Source: DASQLQ01 sp035629935 (GTDB lineage Bacteria; Actinomycetota; CADDZG01; WHSQ01). From it: DNA of 64,000 bases. The stretch covers positions 1 to 64,000 of the forward strand of contig DASQLQ010000193.1 of assembly GCA_035629935.1 (NCBI GenBank). Direction: 5' to 3'. This document shows positions 8,059 through 15,655 of this stretch, in pieces. Positions within the stretch are counted from its first letter, which is position 1. Each line of letters opens with the position of its first letter. The notes beneath the pieces are model-generated. The model searched no databases. It worked only from the letters and a program-made list of their open reading frames with translations, and had not been told where the DNA came from. The position numbers were made by a program, and so were the translations under genes.

Positions 8059-9540
8059 GTGGTGCGCATTTTCATAACGCTCTGTACCGCTTTGTCGATT
8101 GCCTGTTCCGGCGTTGCGTACGCGCAACAATCAACGGTGCTCGTTCCACCTCTCGACGCACCGATCGGCGAGAGATTCGTTCCTCCCGAGAGTGACTTCG
8201 GACCCGGCCACCGTGGCATCGACTACGAGACCGGGCCGGGCCAACGTGTCCGTGCTGCCGCGCCGGGGACGGTGACGTTCGCCGGGGCCGTGGGAAACGC
8301 CCTCTTCGTCACGGTGGCGCATGACCCGCATGTCGAGACCACTTACTCGCGTCTCGGGGATGTCTGGGTCCGCGTTGGGCAAGACGTGGGCGAGGGGACC
8401 TGGCTGGGCGTGACCGGCGCTGCTCACCCCGGTGATGCCGGCCTGCACTTCGGTGTCAAGGTGAACGGGAGCTACGTAGATCCGTTATCGATGCTGGGTC
8501 TGAGTGATGTGACGGACGCCATCCATCTCGCTCCTTTGGTGTGGGAACCGTCGTCCGAGTTACCGGAGCCTTTGCGCGAGGCGTTGATGCCTCGGTCGGC
8601 GGGGACGTCTGTACGGACTTGTGTTGAGCGTGTTCCGCGCGCGTTCGCGACGGTCCCCCCGAATCCAAACATCGCCGTTGCGGTGGCCGGGATCGGGAGC
8701 AAGACGAGAGGCGGCGTTGCCGCCGACATGTACCTGCACGGACCGGAGTTGCTGGGGTACGCGGCCCGAAGTGTGTACGAGTTCTCCTATGCAGGAACGG
8801 ACGGACCAGGACTTCACGACCCTTACCAAAGCCGCTCGACGTTCGATGATCTGAACGCTTCTGCGCGTAAGCTTGGCGACCTATTACGCGCGATAGGGGG
8901 CCGGCATCCGGGCCGGGACGTGGATCTCATCGCCCATTCTCAGGGCGGGATAGTCGCCCGCACCTGGTTGGCCCGGCAGGCGCAGGCTTTCGACCCCGAC
9001 CTTCCCCGCGTCGCCCATCTGGTGACGTTCTCGTCACCGCATTCAGGGGCACCCCTCGCCGGTGAGGTCGACGACCTGGCTACGTCGAGCCGCAGTGGAG
9101 CCGCTCTTCTGCTGGGAGCGGCCAAGTTGTCCGGCGTCGGTGCGCCGGTGCCGGACCCATTGTCGGCTGCAGTGCGGCAGCTAGCGCCCGACTCTCCGCG
9201 TATGAAGACCCTTGCGCGGGAAGACGTTGCTTATGGAACGAGGGTGCTGACACTAGGGATCCCGAATGATGTCGTGGTCCCGGCCGATCGAACGCAGATC
9301 GGGGGCGAACGCCACCGCCTCGTGGCTCCGAAAGGAATCAATGGCCATTCGGCGATCGTGGCATCCCCAGAAGCACGCGGCCTTGCCTACGACTTCCTTC
9401 GCGGTGCGGCCCCGGCCTGCCCCGAGAGCTGGGATAGATGGGGCTCAGCGGCCGGCCGCTTGGTGTCGTGGTTCGAGTCTCGATTGGGCGAGGGCTACGG
9501 GCTGGGGGAGTCGATCGGGCTGCGGATCCACGGGCCGTAG
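8059..9540 (+). CDS. Secreted fusion of M23-like peptidase domain and lipase-type alpha/beta hydrolase
   Basis: The product is 493 aa with a signal peptide (residues 1-22, ending AYAQ). Residues 35-145 form an M23/LytM-like domain with HRGIDYE (H51, D55) and GLHFGVKVNGSYVDP (H130). The usual HxH motif reads GLH, so the first histidine, the one thought to act in catalysis, is G128; zinc ligands H51, D55 and H130 are kept. Residues 200-440 look like a lipase: AHSQGG nucleophile elbow (S294), candidate acids D404 or D410, and H430 in NGHS. The start is GTG (GTGGTG) without a clear ribosome-binding site. It may bind cell wall through the M23 part and hydrolyse esters; this is inference. Confidence 0.82.
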   Translation: MVRIFITLCTALSIACSGVAYAQQSTVLVPPLDAPIGERFVPPESDFGPGHRGIDYETGPGQRVRAAAPGTVTFAGAVGNALFVTVAHDPHVETTYSRLGDVWVRVGQDVGEGTWLGVTGAAHPGDAGLHFGVKVNGSYVDPLSMLGLSDVTDAIHLAPLVWEPSSELPEPLREALMPRSAGTSVRTCVERVPRAFATVPPNPNIAVAVAGIGSKTRGGVAADMYLHGPELLGYAARSVYEFSYAGTDGPGLHDPYQSRSTFDDLNASARKLGDLLRAIGGRHPGRDVDLIAHSQGGIVARTWLARQAQAFDPDLPRVAHLVTFSSPHSGAPLAGEVDDLATSSRSGAALLLGAAKLSGVGAPVPDPLSAAVRQLAPDSPRMKTLAREDVAYGTRVLTLGIPNDVVVPADRTQIGGERHRLVAPKGINGHSAIVASPEARGLAYDFLRGAAPACPESWDRWGSAAGRLVSWFESRLGEGYGLGESIGLRIHGP

Positions 9541-9600
9541 AAAAACCAAGCCCCCTCCGTCGGGGGATGGGCGGAAACGGAGGGGGCTCTGGGTTGTGTT
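9541..9600. terminator. Hairpin terminator, best in the minus direction
   Basis: A perfect 12-bp stem pairs 9549-9560 (AGCCCCCTCCGT) with 9577-9588 around a 16-base loop. On the plus side the tail is only CTGGGTTGTGTT. On the minus side the stem is followed by TGGTTTTT, a better intrinsic-terminator tail. It lies right after the fusion hydrolase stop codon. Confidence 0.7.
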
Positions 9601-9726
9601 GCATCCACATTCTCCAACCGCAGTGAGGGTCCGCTCAAGGGGTAAGAGGAGCAGAGAACGGCACCTCCAGTTGTGTCTTCGGCACAAAACCGGGACTTTC
9701 ACCCCTCGGTAGCCCAAGATTCCACC

Positions 9727-10266
9727 ATGGCGATCAACCGCCTCCCCCTGGATACGCCGGGACTCGAGGAGGAATTCCAGCGGGTGGAGGTGCGGCGCAG
9801 CGAGCGCCGCAAGAAGACCATCACCGCCGAGATCGTCGGCGACGCGTTGATAGTCATGATCCCGCACCGGATGTCGCGCGCCGAGGAACAAGAGTGGGTT
9901 GCTCGGATGGCACAGCGGATGTCCGAGCGTCGCCGAAGGGATCGTCTCAATCAAGCGGGGGACCTGGCCCGCCGGGCCGCCGAGCTGAGTGACCGGTATC
10001 TCGATGGGGTTCGCCCCAAAGACATCGCGTGGGTAACCAACCAGCGATCTCGATGGGGCTCCTGCACCCCCGATGAAGGAGAGATCCGACTGTCGTTGGA
10101 GGTCTCCGAGTACCCGCCGTGGGTGCGCGACTACGTGATCGTTCACGAGCTCGCGCACCTCTTGGTCGCAGATCACTCAGCGAGGTTCTGGAAGCTGGTC
10201 AACCGATACCCGTTGACCGAGCGCGCCCGCGGCTTCCTAATCGCCAAAGGGATGGAAGAAGACTGA
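9727..10266 (+). CDS. YgjP-like (DUF45) zinc metallopeptidase
   Basis: The product is 179 aa. The core WVTNQRSRWGSCTPDEG matches the conserved RWGSC region of DUF45/YgjP proteins. HELAHLLVADHSARFW supplies the HExxH-like zinc site (HELAH) and the downstream histidine. The N-terminus VRRSERRKKTITAEIVGD matches the usual 'rrs.Rrk.v.l.v' opening. A short ATG-preceded reading starts at 9727. It is expected to be cytoplasmic; its substrate is unknown. It lies between the fusion hydrolase and the PqqD operon and is transcribed in the same direction, but the hairpin upstream suggests its own promoter. Confidence 0.88.
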   Translation: MAINRLPLDTPGLEEEFQRVEVRRSERRKKTITAEIVGDALIVMIPHRMSRAEEQEWVARMAQRMSERRRRDRLNQAGDLARRAAELSDRYLDGVRPKDIAWVTNQRSRWGSCTPDEGEIRLSLEVSEYPPWVRDYVIVHELAHLLVADHSARFWKLVNRYPLTERARGFLIAKGMEED

Positions 10267-10377
10267 CTTCTTCGTTTAGTAACAAACGTTACGAATCAGT
10301 CATACCCGCAACCCCATAGGAATCTTGCCGTTCCGTAACTAGGATTTCCCAAACGAGTGCGGTCCAGGAGAGGGCTT
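10267..10377 (+). promoter_or_regulatory. AT-rich intergenic region before the PqqD operon with an inverted repeat
   Basis: This 111-base gap is visibly less GC-rich than its surroundings. It contains GTAAC (10279-10283), a four-base spacer and GTTAC (10288-10292), flanked by TTCGT and ACGAA, and a TAGGAT -10-like hexamer at 10340-10345. GAGAGGG lies next to the PqqD start. It is the likely promoter and operator region of the five-gene operon; the binding protein is unknown. Confidence 0.4.
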
Positions 10378-10824
10378 ATGGGTTACCGACCTGCGGGTGA
10401 TCACGTCGTCGCCGAGAAGATCGACGGCGAGGTACTGATCGTCAATCTGTCTACGGGCTTCTATTACAGCCTTCTCAACGCAGCTGTCGATGTTTGGGAG
10501 TCTGCCGTCCTCGGGGGCGACCGGCATCAGGTCGTGGCGGGCGTGCTCGAGAGGTTCGAAGGCGGCGAGGAATCGATGGCGGGGCCCGTCGACACTGTGC
10601 TGGGGCAACTGCTCGACGAGAACCTCCTGGTCGATGACCCCTCGGTGGCACTAAGGGATGCGCGACCGAGCAACGGAAAACGACTTTTCAAGGCCCCCGT
10701 CTTCGAGAAGTACGACGACATGCAGGACCTCATCCTTCTCGACCCCGTTCATGAGGTCGATCCCGAACAAGGCTGGCCTCGCGCTAAGGACGACACGCGG
10801 GATGAAGAATCTTCAACCGCCTGA
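10378..10824 (+). CDS. PqqD-domain protein with conserved-looking C-terminal tail
   Basis: The product is 148 aa. Residues 1-88 are a PqqD/RRE-type winged helix (VAEKIDGEVLIVNLSTGFYYSL is the typical beta hairpin), the fold that binds leader peptides in RiPP pathways. Residues 101-134 are not part of that fold: KAPVFEKYDDMQDLILLDP, then VHEVDPEQGWP. This reads like a separate peptide fused to the carrier domain. The protein ends EESSTA, with three possible phosphoacceptors. The ATG at 10378 has GAGAGGG upstream. It is the first gene of a five-gene overlapping operon and overlaps the kinase gene by 23 bases. Domain call firm; precursor role is inference. Confidence 0.85.
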   Translation: MGYRPAGDHVVAEKIDGEVLIVNLSTGFYYSLLNAAVDVWESAVLGGDRHQVVAGVLERFEGGEESMAGPVDTVLGQLLDENLLVDDPSVALRDARPSNGKRLFKAPVFEKYDDMQDLILLDPVHEVDPEQGWPRAKDDTRDEESSTA

Positions 10825-11869
10825 GGCAGGAGAGATCAACGGCTTAGCGGGAGTCATCCAGGATTGTTGGTCCTACTACGGGAAAGCCGCAGCCGAAGAG
10901 GCGGAGGTCAGACTCTCCTATGAGCTTGCGAGCGAACGCATCGACCTTCTCTTTGCGAGTGAACGCCTAGTCCCCCGATTCACACGTGCCCTTGCTCATC
11001 TGAAGACTCCCACCAAGCAAGATCCGGACCTGGTCATCCGAGTTTGGGATTCTCTTTCCGGATCACACTGCGACCCGCCCCGCCCCGACATCCCACCGGA
11101 GGAACGCGATGTCGTGCCTCGGTTCATGTCGGTGGACGAGCGGTTCATCTATTGCTGGCAAGCGGCGCAAGTCTTGAACATGCTCGATCGTGAGTCGTCG
11201 GAGGCCTTCGCCTGGACGCCGGACGTTGATGCCCTTGAACGTCATGAGACCGCGGCGCCGTTCCGTTACATCCTCAGTTGGTGGGGTGGAGTGAGGCGAA
11301 AGCCGTTGATACACGCGGGGGCCGTGGGGCGAGACGGGCAATGCGTGCTCTTCGCCGGTAGAGGAGGTTCGGGAAAGTCCACTACCTCTCTAACGTGCGT
11401 CGCGGACGGGCTTGGCTATCTTTCGGATGACTACCTGATGGTGGACGGATCAGCCGACGAACCCATCGCTCACAGCCTCTATAACTCCGCGAAATTGCTG
11501 CCGACTCGGGATGGGAGTGTCGATCGCCTCCTGGGCACGACCCTCGATGTACCTCCCGCGGGTGAGAAGGAGATCGGTTTCATGTGGGAGAACCGCCGTG
11601 AAACGATCGTGACGTCGGCTCGGGCTGTGGCGGTCGTGCTTCCCCGCGTCGTCGGGGGCCGGACCGAATTACGCCAGGTTTCCCGAGCGGCGGCCTTGAA
11701 GGCCATAGTCCCGAGCACTTTCCTGCAGGTTCCGGGGAGCTCGAAACAGGACCTCCCAGGCGTCATGCGCTTCCTTAGCCGATTGCCGGCTTACGAACTT
11801 CTCCTGGGGGACGACACCGACCGGATCTCTGGGTTGGTCGACGGCCTGATCGATCGACATGGCGAATGA
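10802..11869 (+). CDS. HPr-kinase-like serine kinase (HprK-related)
   Basis: The product is 355 aa. The C-terminal half has the HprK kinase fold: P-loop AGRGGSGKST (residues 185-194), YLSDDYLMVD (D209, D210) and SLYNSAKL. HPr kinase itself has GESGIGKSE, so this is a homologue, not the carbon-control enzyme. Related kinases phosphorylate a C-terminal serine in some lasso peptides. The N-terminal half (residues 15-150) is family-typical but of unknown function. The ATG at 10802 lies 23 bases inside the PqqD gene. A longer frame upstream reads as a shadow of that gene. The likely substrate is the PqqD-linked peptide or a glycan precursor; this is inferred from context. Confidence 0.85.
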   Translation: MKNLQPPEAGEINGLAGVIQDCWSYYGKAAAEEAEVRLSYELASERIDLLFASERLVPRFTRALAHLKTPTKQDPDLVIRVWDSLSGSHCDPPRPDIPPEERDVVPRFMSVDERFIYCWQAAQVLNMLDRESSEAFAWTPDVDALERHETAAPFRYILSWWGGVRRKPLIHAGAVGRDGQCVLFAGRGGSGKSTTSLTCVADGLGYLSDDYLMVDGSADEPIAHSLYNSAKLLPTRDGSVDRLLGTTLDVPPAGEKEIGFMWENRRETIVTSARAVAVVLPRVVGGRTELRQVSRAAALKAIVPSTFLQVPGSSKQDLPGVMRFLSRLPAYELLLGDDTDRISGLVDGLIDRHGE

Positions 11870-12558
11870 TGACGACGCCGGCGGACATCAGCGTGGTGAT
11901 CCCTGCCTACAACGCGGGTCGCTACCTTGGCGAAGCGATCGAGTCGGTTCGGACTCAGGTCCTGCAGCCATTGGAGATCATCGTTGTTGATGACGGATCC
12001 GATGACGACACCTCCGAAGTGGTGAAGCGGTATCCCGAGGTCATATACGTGCGAAAAGAGAACGGGGGGCCGGCGTCGGCGCGCAATGCGGGCCTCCGGA
12101 TCGCCAAAGGCTCGGTCATCGCTTTCCACGATTCCGACGATCTGATGAAACCGACGCGTCTGGCGGATCAGTTCGAGTACCTGGTTGAGCATCCCGAGGT
12201 GGATGCGGTTCTTGGCCGTCAAGAGATCGATCTGTTGGACGGCGTCGAACTTCCTTCCTGGGTGAGGCCCAGCCCCTTATTGGAAGGCGCCACGGGTGTG
12301 CAGCTCGACGGATCGATCATGGCGCGCGTCGATTCGTTGAATCGTGTCGGGGGGTTCAACTCGGAGCTCACCTATTCCGAGGGAATGGACGTCCTGGCGC
12401 GACTGCGTGACCACGGGATGAACTTTGCAGTGTTGGACAAGGTCATCATCACCCGACGGGTCCACGACGAGAACATGTCCTACGACACCGGTCCGATGAT
12501 CAAGAGCTTCCCGGGCGTCCTGCACGCACATCTGAAGCGCACGCGGGGGGACCGATGA
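11866..12558 (+). CDS. Family 2 glycosyltransferase (first copy)
   Basis: The product is 230 aa with a GT-A fold. It opens ISVVIPAYNAGRYLGEAIESV and has IIVVDDGSDDDT, ENGGPASARNAGL and the metal-binding HDSDD in place of the common DxDD. There are no membrane segments, so it acts in the cytoplasm. The start ATG overlaps the kinase stop by four bases (ATGA). Its best relative in view is the next gene, and the two may transfer successive sugars. The acceptor could be a modified peptide, a lipid or a polysaccharide. The sugar cannot be read from sequence. Confidence 0.9.
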   Translation: MMTTPADISVVIPAYNAGRYLGEAIESVRTQVLQPLEIIVVDDGSDDDTSEVVKRYPEVIYVRKENGGPASARNAGLRIAKGSVIAFHDSDDLMKPTRLADQFEYLVEHPEVDAVLGRQEIDLLDGVELPSWVRPSPLLEGATGVQLDGSIMARVDSLNRVGGFNSELTYSEGMDVLARLRDHGMNFAVLDKVIITRRVHDENMSYDTGPMIKSFPGVLHAHLKRTRGDR

Positions 12559-13232
12559 ATCCTCTCGTGAGCATCGTGTCGCCCGTCCACAACGGTGAGA
12601 GGTGGCTCGATGAATCCATCGCGAGCGTTGGAGCTCAGACGTACCAGCCGATCGAGCTGATAGTGGTCGACGACGGATCGACCGACGGAAGCGCTGAGGT
12701 CGCACGTCGGTTGGGTGTGAAGCTCGTGCAGCAGTCTCAGGCCGGCCAACCCGCAGCCATGAATACGGGCGTTCGAGCGACACTGGGTGACTTCATCGGA
12801 TTCATCGACGCGGACGATAGATATCCGCCCGGGCGCGTCGAATCGATGATGTCCATCCTGTTGACCCGGCCGGAGGTCGAAGGGGTGTTTGGCCTGATGG
12901 AGGAGTTCGCCGAAGAGGTGGTCGGGCCCATCCGCTCGGTCCGGGCTCCCGCAACCAATCGTCACCCCGCTTGCATGGTCATGCGAAAGTCGCTGTTAGA
13001 GCGGGTAGGGCCCTTCGACGAAACGCTCGAGCTCGCATCGGTACCCGCGTGGGTTGCTCTTGCACAGTCCCAGGAGGCCCGACTAGTGGCAATCGACGAG
13101 GTGGTGTTGTTCCGTCGCCTGCACGACTCCAACATGGGACTGAGTGGATGGAAGCACCGAGCGGAGTACGCCCGAGCGATGCACTCGGGACTCGTCGCGC
13201 GCAGGAAGCCGCCGGGCAAGAGCGACCAGTGA
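12555..13232 (+). CDS. Family 2 glycosyltransferase (second copy)
   Basis: The product is 225 aa with the same architecture as its neighbour: VSIVSPVHNGERWLDESIAS, LIVVDDGSTDGSAE, QAGQPAAMNTGV and IDADD as the DxD motif. The C-termini of both enzymes carry a late histidine motif (RRVHDENMS in the first, RRLHDSNMG in this one), which supports descent from one duplication. The start overlaps the preceding stop by four bases (ATGA). The next gene also starts by a four-base overlap. Cytoplasmic; acceptor unknown. Confidence 0.9.
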   Translation: MNPLVSIVSPVHNGERWLDESIASVGAQTYQPIELIVVDDGSTDGSAEVARRLGVKLVQQSQAGQPAAMNTGVRATLGDFIGFIDADDRYPPGRVESMMSILLTRPEVEGVFGLMEEFAEEVVGPIRSVRAPATNRHPACMVMRKSLLERVGPFDETLELASVPAWVALAQSQEARLVAIDEVVLFRRLHDSNMGLSGWKHRAEYARAMHSGLVARRKPPGKSDQ

Positions 13233-14416
13233 GCGTCAGAAGTGCTTTCTGGCCCACCGAGGTTCAAGAGAGCGTTCTGAAAGCTGCCCTCTTACCCCCC
13301 GAGCCCGCCGCCCGGCACTGGGAATTGCTGCTGCCGTCTCTGGATCTCGATCATCTCGACTGGGAAACCACCGTGGTGCTTCCGATGGTTTATCGGAACC
13401 TCGAGTCGACCGGAGCTCTCGGATCCGAGGCGGGTCGTCTCAGAGGCCTGTATCGACGAACCTGGTATGGCAACCAGAAACTCTTCCATGAGCTTGCTCG
13501 CTTGCTCGATGTTCTTGCCGACGCCGGCATAGCGACCGTCGTGCTCAAAGGTCTGGCGATGACCGAGACCCACTATGGGGATCGTGGCGTTCGGGCGTCG
13601 GCCGACATGGACGTGCTGGTGCCGCCGGAGCACGCGGCGCGCGCGATGGACGTTCTTGCCTCCGACTCGTGGCAGCCCGCAGAAAGGTTCGGTTGGTACG
13701 GGGACGAGCTGACGCCCGAGCTCATGCGACGTGTACACGCTTACCCCATGAGCTCGGAGCGCGGAGGGGATTGTGACCTGCACTGGCACCTCGACGACGA
13801 CCTGGTGGCATCGGATGCTGTTTACAGAAGCATCGGGCAGGTGTGGGAGCGCACCATCCCGTTGAGGATCGGCGATTCGAAGACCGCCGTTCTGGATCCG
13901 GCGACCGCTCTGGTGCACGCCTGCGCTCACGGAGTGACGAGGTCCCCGGCGGTGTCCATCCGCTGGATCGCCGACGCGTACACCTTGGTGACCTCGCCCG
14001 ATAAGCCGGTCGATTGGGATGCCGTGGTCACCATTGCAACGGCTCTGCGCGCCGTGCTCCCGATGCGAGTGGCGTGCGACTACCTCGTGAAGCGTTTCGA
14101 AGCGCCGATCCCTCCCGAGGCATATGAGGCTCTCTCGCGAGCCCCGGTAAGCGTGCGCGACCGCATCCTTTTCCGGTCTAAGGGCCGAGCGGCTCCCCCA
14201 ACCCGGTTGGGGAATGCACAGCGCGTGTTGGTTCGGTACACGCGCTCACATCAGGACGAGAGTCCGGTTGCATACGTCGGCGGGATGCCAGGTGCGATCA
14301 AGGATGCCTGGAACCTGAAGAAGGGTGCCCAGATCCCGGGACGTGCGGCGGTGGCTCTTTACCGGGCGGCGCGTGATCGGGTGCTCAAGAGCTCGGGAAA
14401 GTCTCCGGAAGCCTAG
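13229..14416 (+). CDS. NTP_transf_5-type nucleotidyltransferase
   Basis: The product is 395 aa from a GTG that overlaps the upstream stop (GTGA). ATVVLKGLAMTETHYGDRG is followed by RASADMDVLV, with the metal-binding pair D126 and D128. This is the pattern of the uncharacterised nucleotidyltransferase family (PF14907) that is common in peptide-modification and capsule loci and often sits with HprK-like kinases. The C-terminal half is helical, with CDLHWHLDDDLV and HACAHG. It may transfer a nucleotide or sugar-nucleotide to the substrate of the operon. It is the last gene of the operon and overlaps the convergent hypothetical gene by four bases. Confidence 0.85.
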   Translation: MSVRSAFWPTEVQESVLKAALLPPEPAARHWELLLPSLDLDHLDWETTVVLPMVYRNLESTGALGSEAGRLRGLYRRTWYGNQKLFHELARLLDVLADAGIATVVLKGLAMTETHYGDRGVRASADMDVLVPPEHAARAMDVLASDSWQPAERFGWYGDELTPELMRRVHAYPMSSERGGDCDLHWHLDDDLVASDAVYRSIGQVWERTIPLRIGDSKTAVLDPATALVHACAHGVTRSPAVSIRWIADAYTLVTSPDKPVDWDAVVTIATALRAVLPMRVACDYLVKRFEAPIPPEAYEALSRAPVSVRDRILFRSKGRAAPPTRLGNAQRVLVRYTRSHQDESPVAYVGGMPGAIKDAWNLKKGAQIPGRAAVALYRAARDRVLKSSGKSPEA

Positions 14417-14829
14417 CTATCGGACTCCGAAGGGGTCACCGGGTCCCGTTTCTGAACATCGAGTCGGCGTGGGCGATTCTCGGGGTAGGGGAGCACCGGC
14501 CCAACGACACCCTGCTCGGGATACGCCCCCCGGTCGAAGTCCTCCACCGGTCGAACGTGACGGTTGATGCGAACACGCAGTTCCTCGGGGTACTCGCCAA
14601 CATGCACGGGTATCCCTAGCTCTTCCGCAACAGCCTGGGCTTCTTCTACCGAGTGGTAGACCCATCGTTGCCATACCCCGTCGGCGTCAACAAGGACGAG
14701 CTGCGCATCGTTGAGCCCGATCCGGATCACGACCGCTTCCACGCCTTCACCGCGAGCTTCGAGCAGATCAGACGGACGGCGGAACTTCTCCTTCTCGTCG
14801 ACGCCTTCGAAAGGCCAGGCTCTTTCCAT
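14413..14829 (-). CDS. Hypothetical protein
   Basis: The product is 138 aa and I do not recognise it. The middle (VEAVVIRIGLNDAQLVLVDADGVWQRWVYHSVEEAQAVAEELGIPVHVGEYPEELRVRI, quoted only as a region at residues 28-88) alternates strands and helices and could be one small folded domain. The N- and C-termini are charged and probably disordered. No signal peptide or membrane segment is seen. It lies 24 bases downstream of the SDR gene on the same strand and is probably co-transcribed with it. Confidence 0.7.
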   Translation of the reverse strand: MERAWPFEGVDEKEKFRRPSDLLEARGEGVEAVVIRIGLNDAQLVLVDADGVWQRWVYHSVEEAQAVAEELGIPVHVGEYPEELRVRINRHVRPVEDFDRGAYPEQGVVGPVLPYPENRPRRLDVQKRDPVTPSESDS

Positions 14830-14853
14830 TGGCCAGAGACTAGTGCACGTGAA

Positions 14854-15630
14854 CTAAATGACGAGTCCACCATCGACGTTCAAGACCTGACCCGTGATGA
14901 GGTCGGATTCCGCCGATGCGAGGAACACGAAGGCCGGTGCTATCTCTTCCGGGGTGGCGTATCGACCGAGGGCGAACCGCGCGAAGCGCCTCTTCTTCTC
15001 TTCCGGGTCTTGGATGAGAGGCTCGGTCATAGCCGTGAGTGCCGCCGGTGCTATCGCATTCACGTTGATGGCCAGCTTCCCCAACTCCTTGGCCCATGTT
15101 TTCGTGAGTCCCACGATCCCCATCTTCGCGGCCGCGTAATTGGATTGCCCCGGAGACCCGATCAAGCCCGATGCGGAGGACACGTTGATGATCTTGCGAT
15201 GACGGGGAGTGCCTTCCTCGGCCTCCTGTTTAGCGAGCGGTCGCCAGTGCTGCACCGCAGCGCGCCCGCAAGCCCAGGTTCCTTTCAGGTGGACCTGGAT
15301 GACCGCGTCGAACTCTTCCTCGCTCATGTTGTGGAGCATGCGATCTCTCAGGATCCCGGCATTGTTCACGAGAACGTCCAACTCCCCGAATGCATCGAGA
15401 GCGGTTTTCAACAGCGAATCTGCTGCGCTGACGGATCCGATCGCCTCCGTGTTGGCGACCGCACGGCCCCCTGCCTCCTCGATCTCTTTGACGACGGACT
15501 GAGCGTTCTGCTCGTCGACGTCGTTCACTACGACGCGAGCTCCTTCGGTCGCGAACGCGATGGCTATAGATCGACCGATCCCCCGTCCGGCCCCCGTGAC
15601 GATGCACGATCTGTTCTCGAGTCTTGGCAT
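14854..15630 (-). CDS. SDR-family oxidoreductase, FabG-like
   Basis: Classical short-chain dehydrogenase of 258 aa. It has TGAGRGIG (residues 12-19) for cofactor binding, NNAG (89-92), the serine of NVSSASG near 152, and the catalytic Y165 and K169 in SNYAAAK. Aspartate in VVVNDVD after the second strand suggests NAD preference. Likely a 3-oxoacyl-ACP or 3-hydroxyacyl-CoA reductase; the insert KQEAEEGTPRHRK near 134-146 resembles acyl-CoA-type members. The start at 15630 is leaderless in appearance, with TACTAT seven bases upstream. Confidence 0.9.
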   Translation of the reverse strand: MPRLENRSCIVTGAGRGIGRSIAIAFATEGARVVVNDVDEQNAQSVVKEIEEAGGRAVANTEAIGSVSAADSLLKTALDAFGELDVLVNNAGILRDRMLHNMSEEEFDAVIQVHLKGTWACGRAAVQHWRPLAKQEAEEGTPRHRKIINVSSASGLIGSPGQSNYAAAKMGIVGLTKTWAKELGKLAINVNAIAPAALTAMTEPLIQDPEEKKRRFARFALGRYATPEEIAPAFVFLASAESDLITGQVLNVDGGLVI

Positions 15631-15637
15631 GACGTGA

Positions 15638-15643
15638 ATAGTA
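15638..15643 (-). promoter_or_regulatory. -10 element (TACTAT) of the SDR gene, leaderless
   Basis: TACTAT is separated from the SDR start codon by seven bases, so the transcript would begin at the start codon. It overlaps the greA -10 by two bases on the other strand. Confidence 0.55.
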
Positions 15644-15647
15644 GTCT
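15642..15647 (+). promoter_or_regulatory. -10 element (TAGTCT) of greA, leaderless
   Basis: TAGTCT fits TAnnnT and lies eight bases before the greA ATG. No Shine-Dalgarno sequence is present. It shares the 25-base gap with the divergent SDR promoter. Confidence 0.45.
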
Positions 15648-15655
15648 CGTGATCG

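Noticed and set aside
9445..10176. Long open frame on the minus strand across the YgjP-like gene (243 codons)
   Set aside because: It is antisense to a gene with clear family motifs, runs through the terminator hairpin and has no family resemblance.
10378..14416. Calling the operon a lasso-peptide cluster
   Set aside because: There is no asparagine-synthetase-like cyclase, no B2 protease and no short precursor gene; only the PqqD, kinase and nucleotidyltransferase parts are shared.
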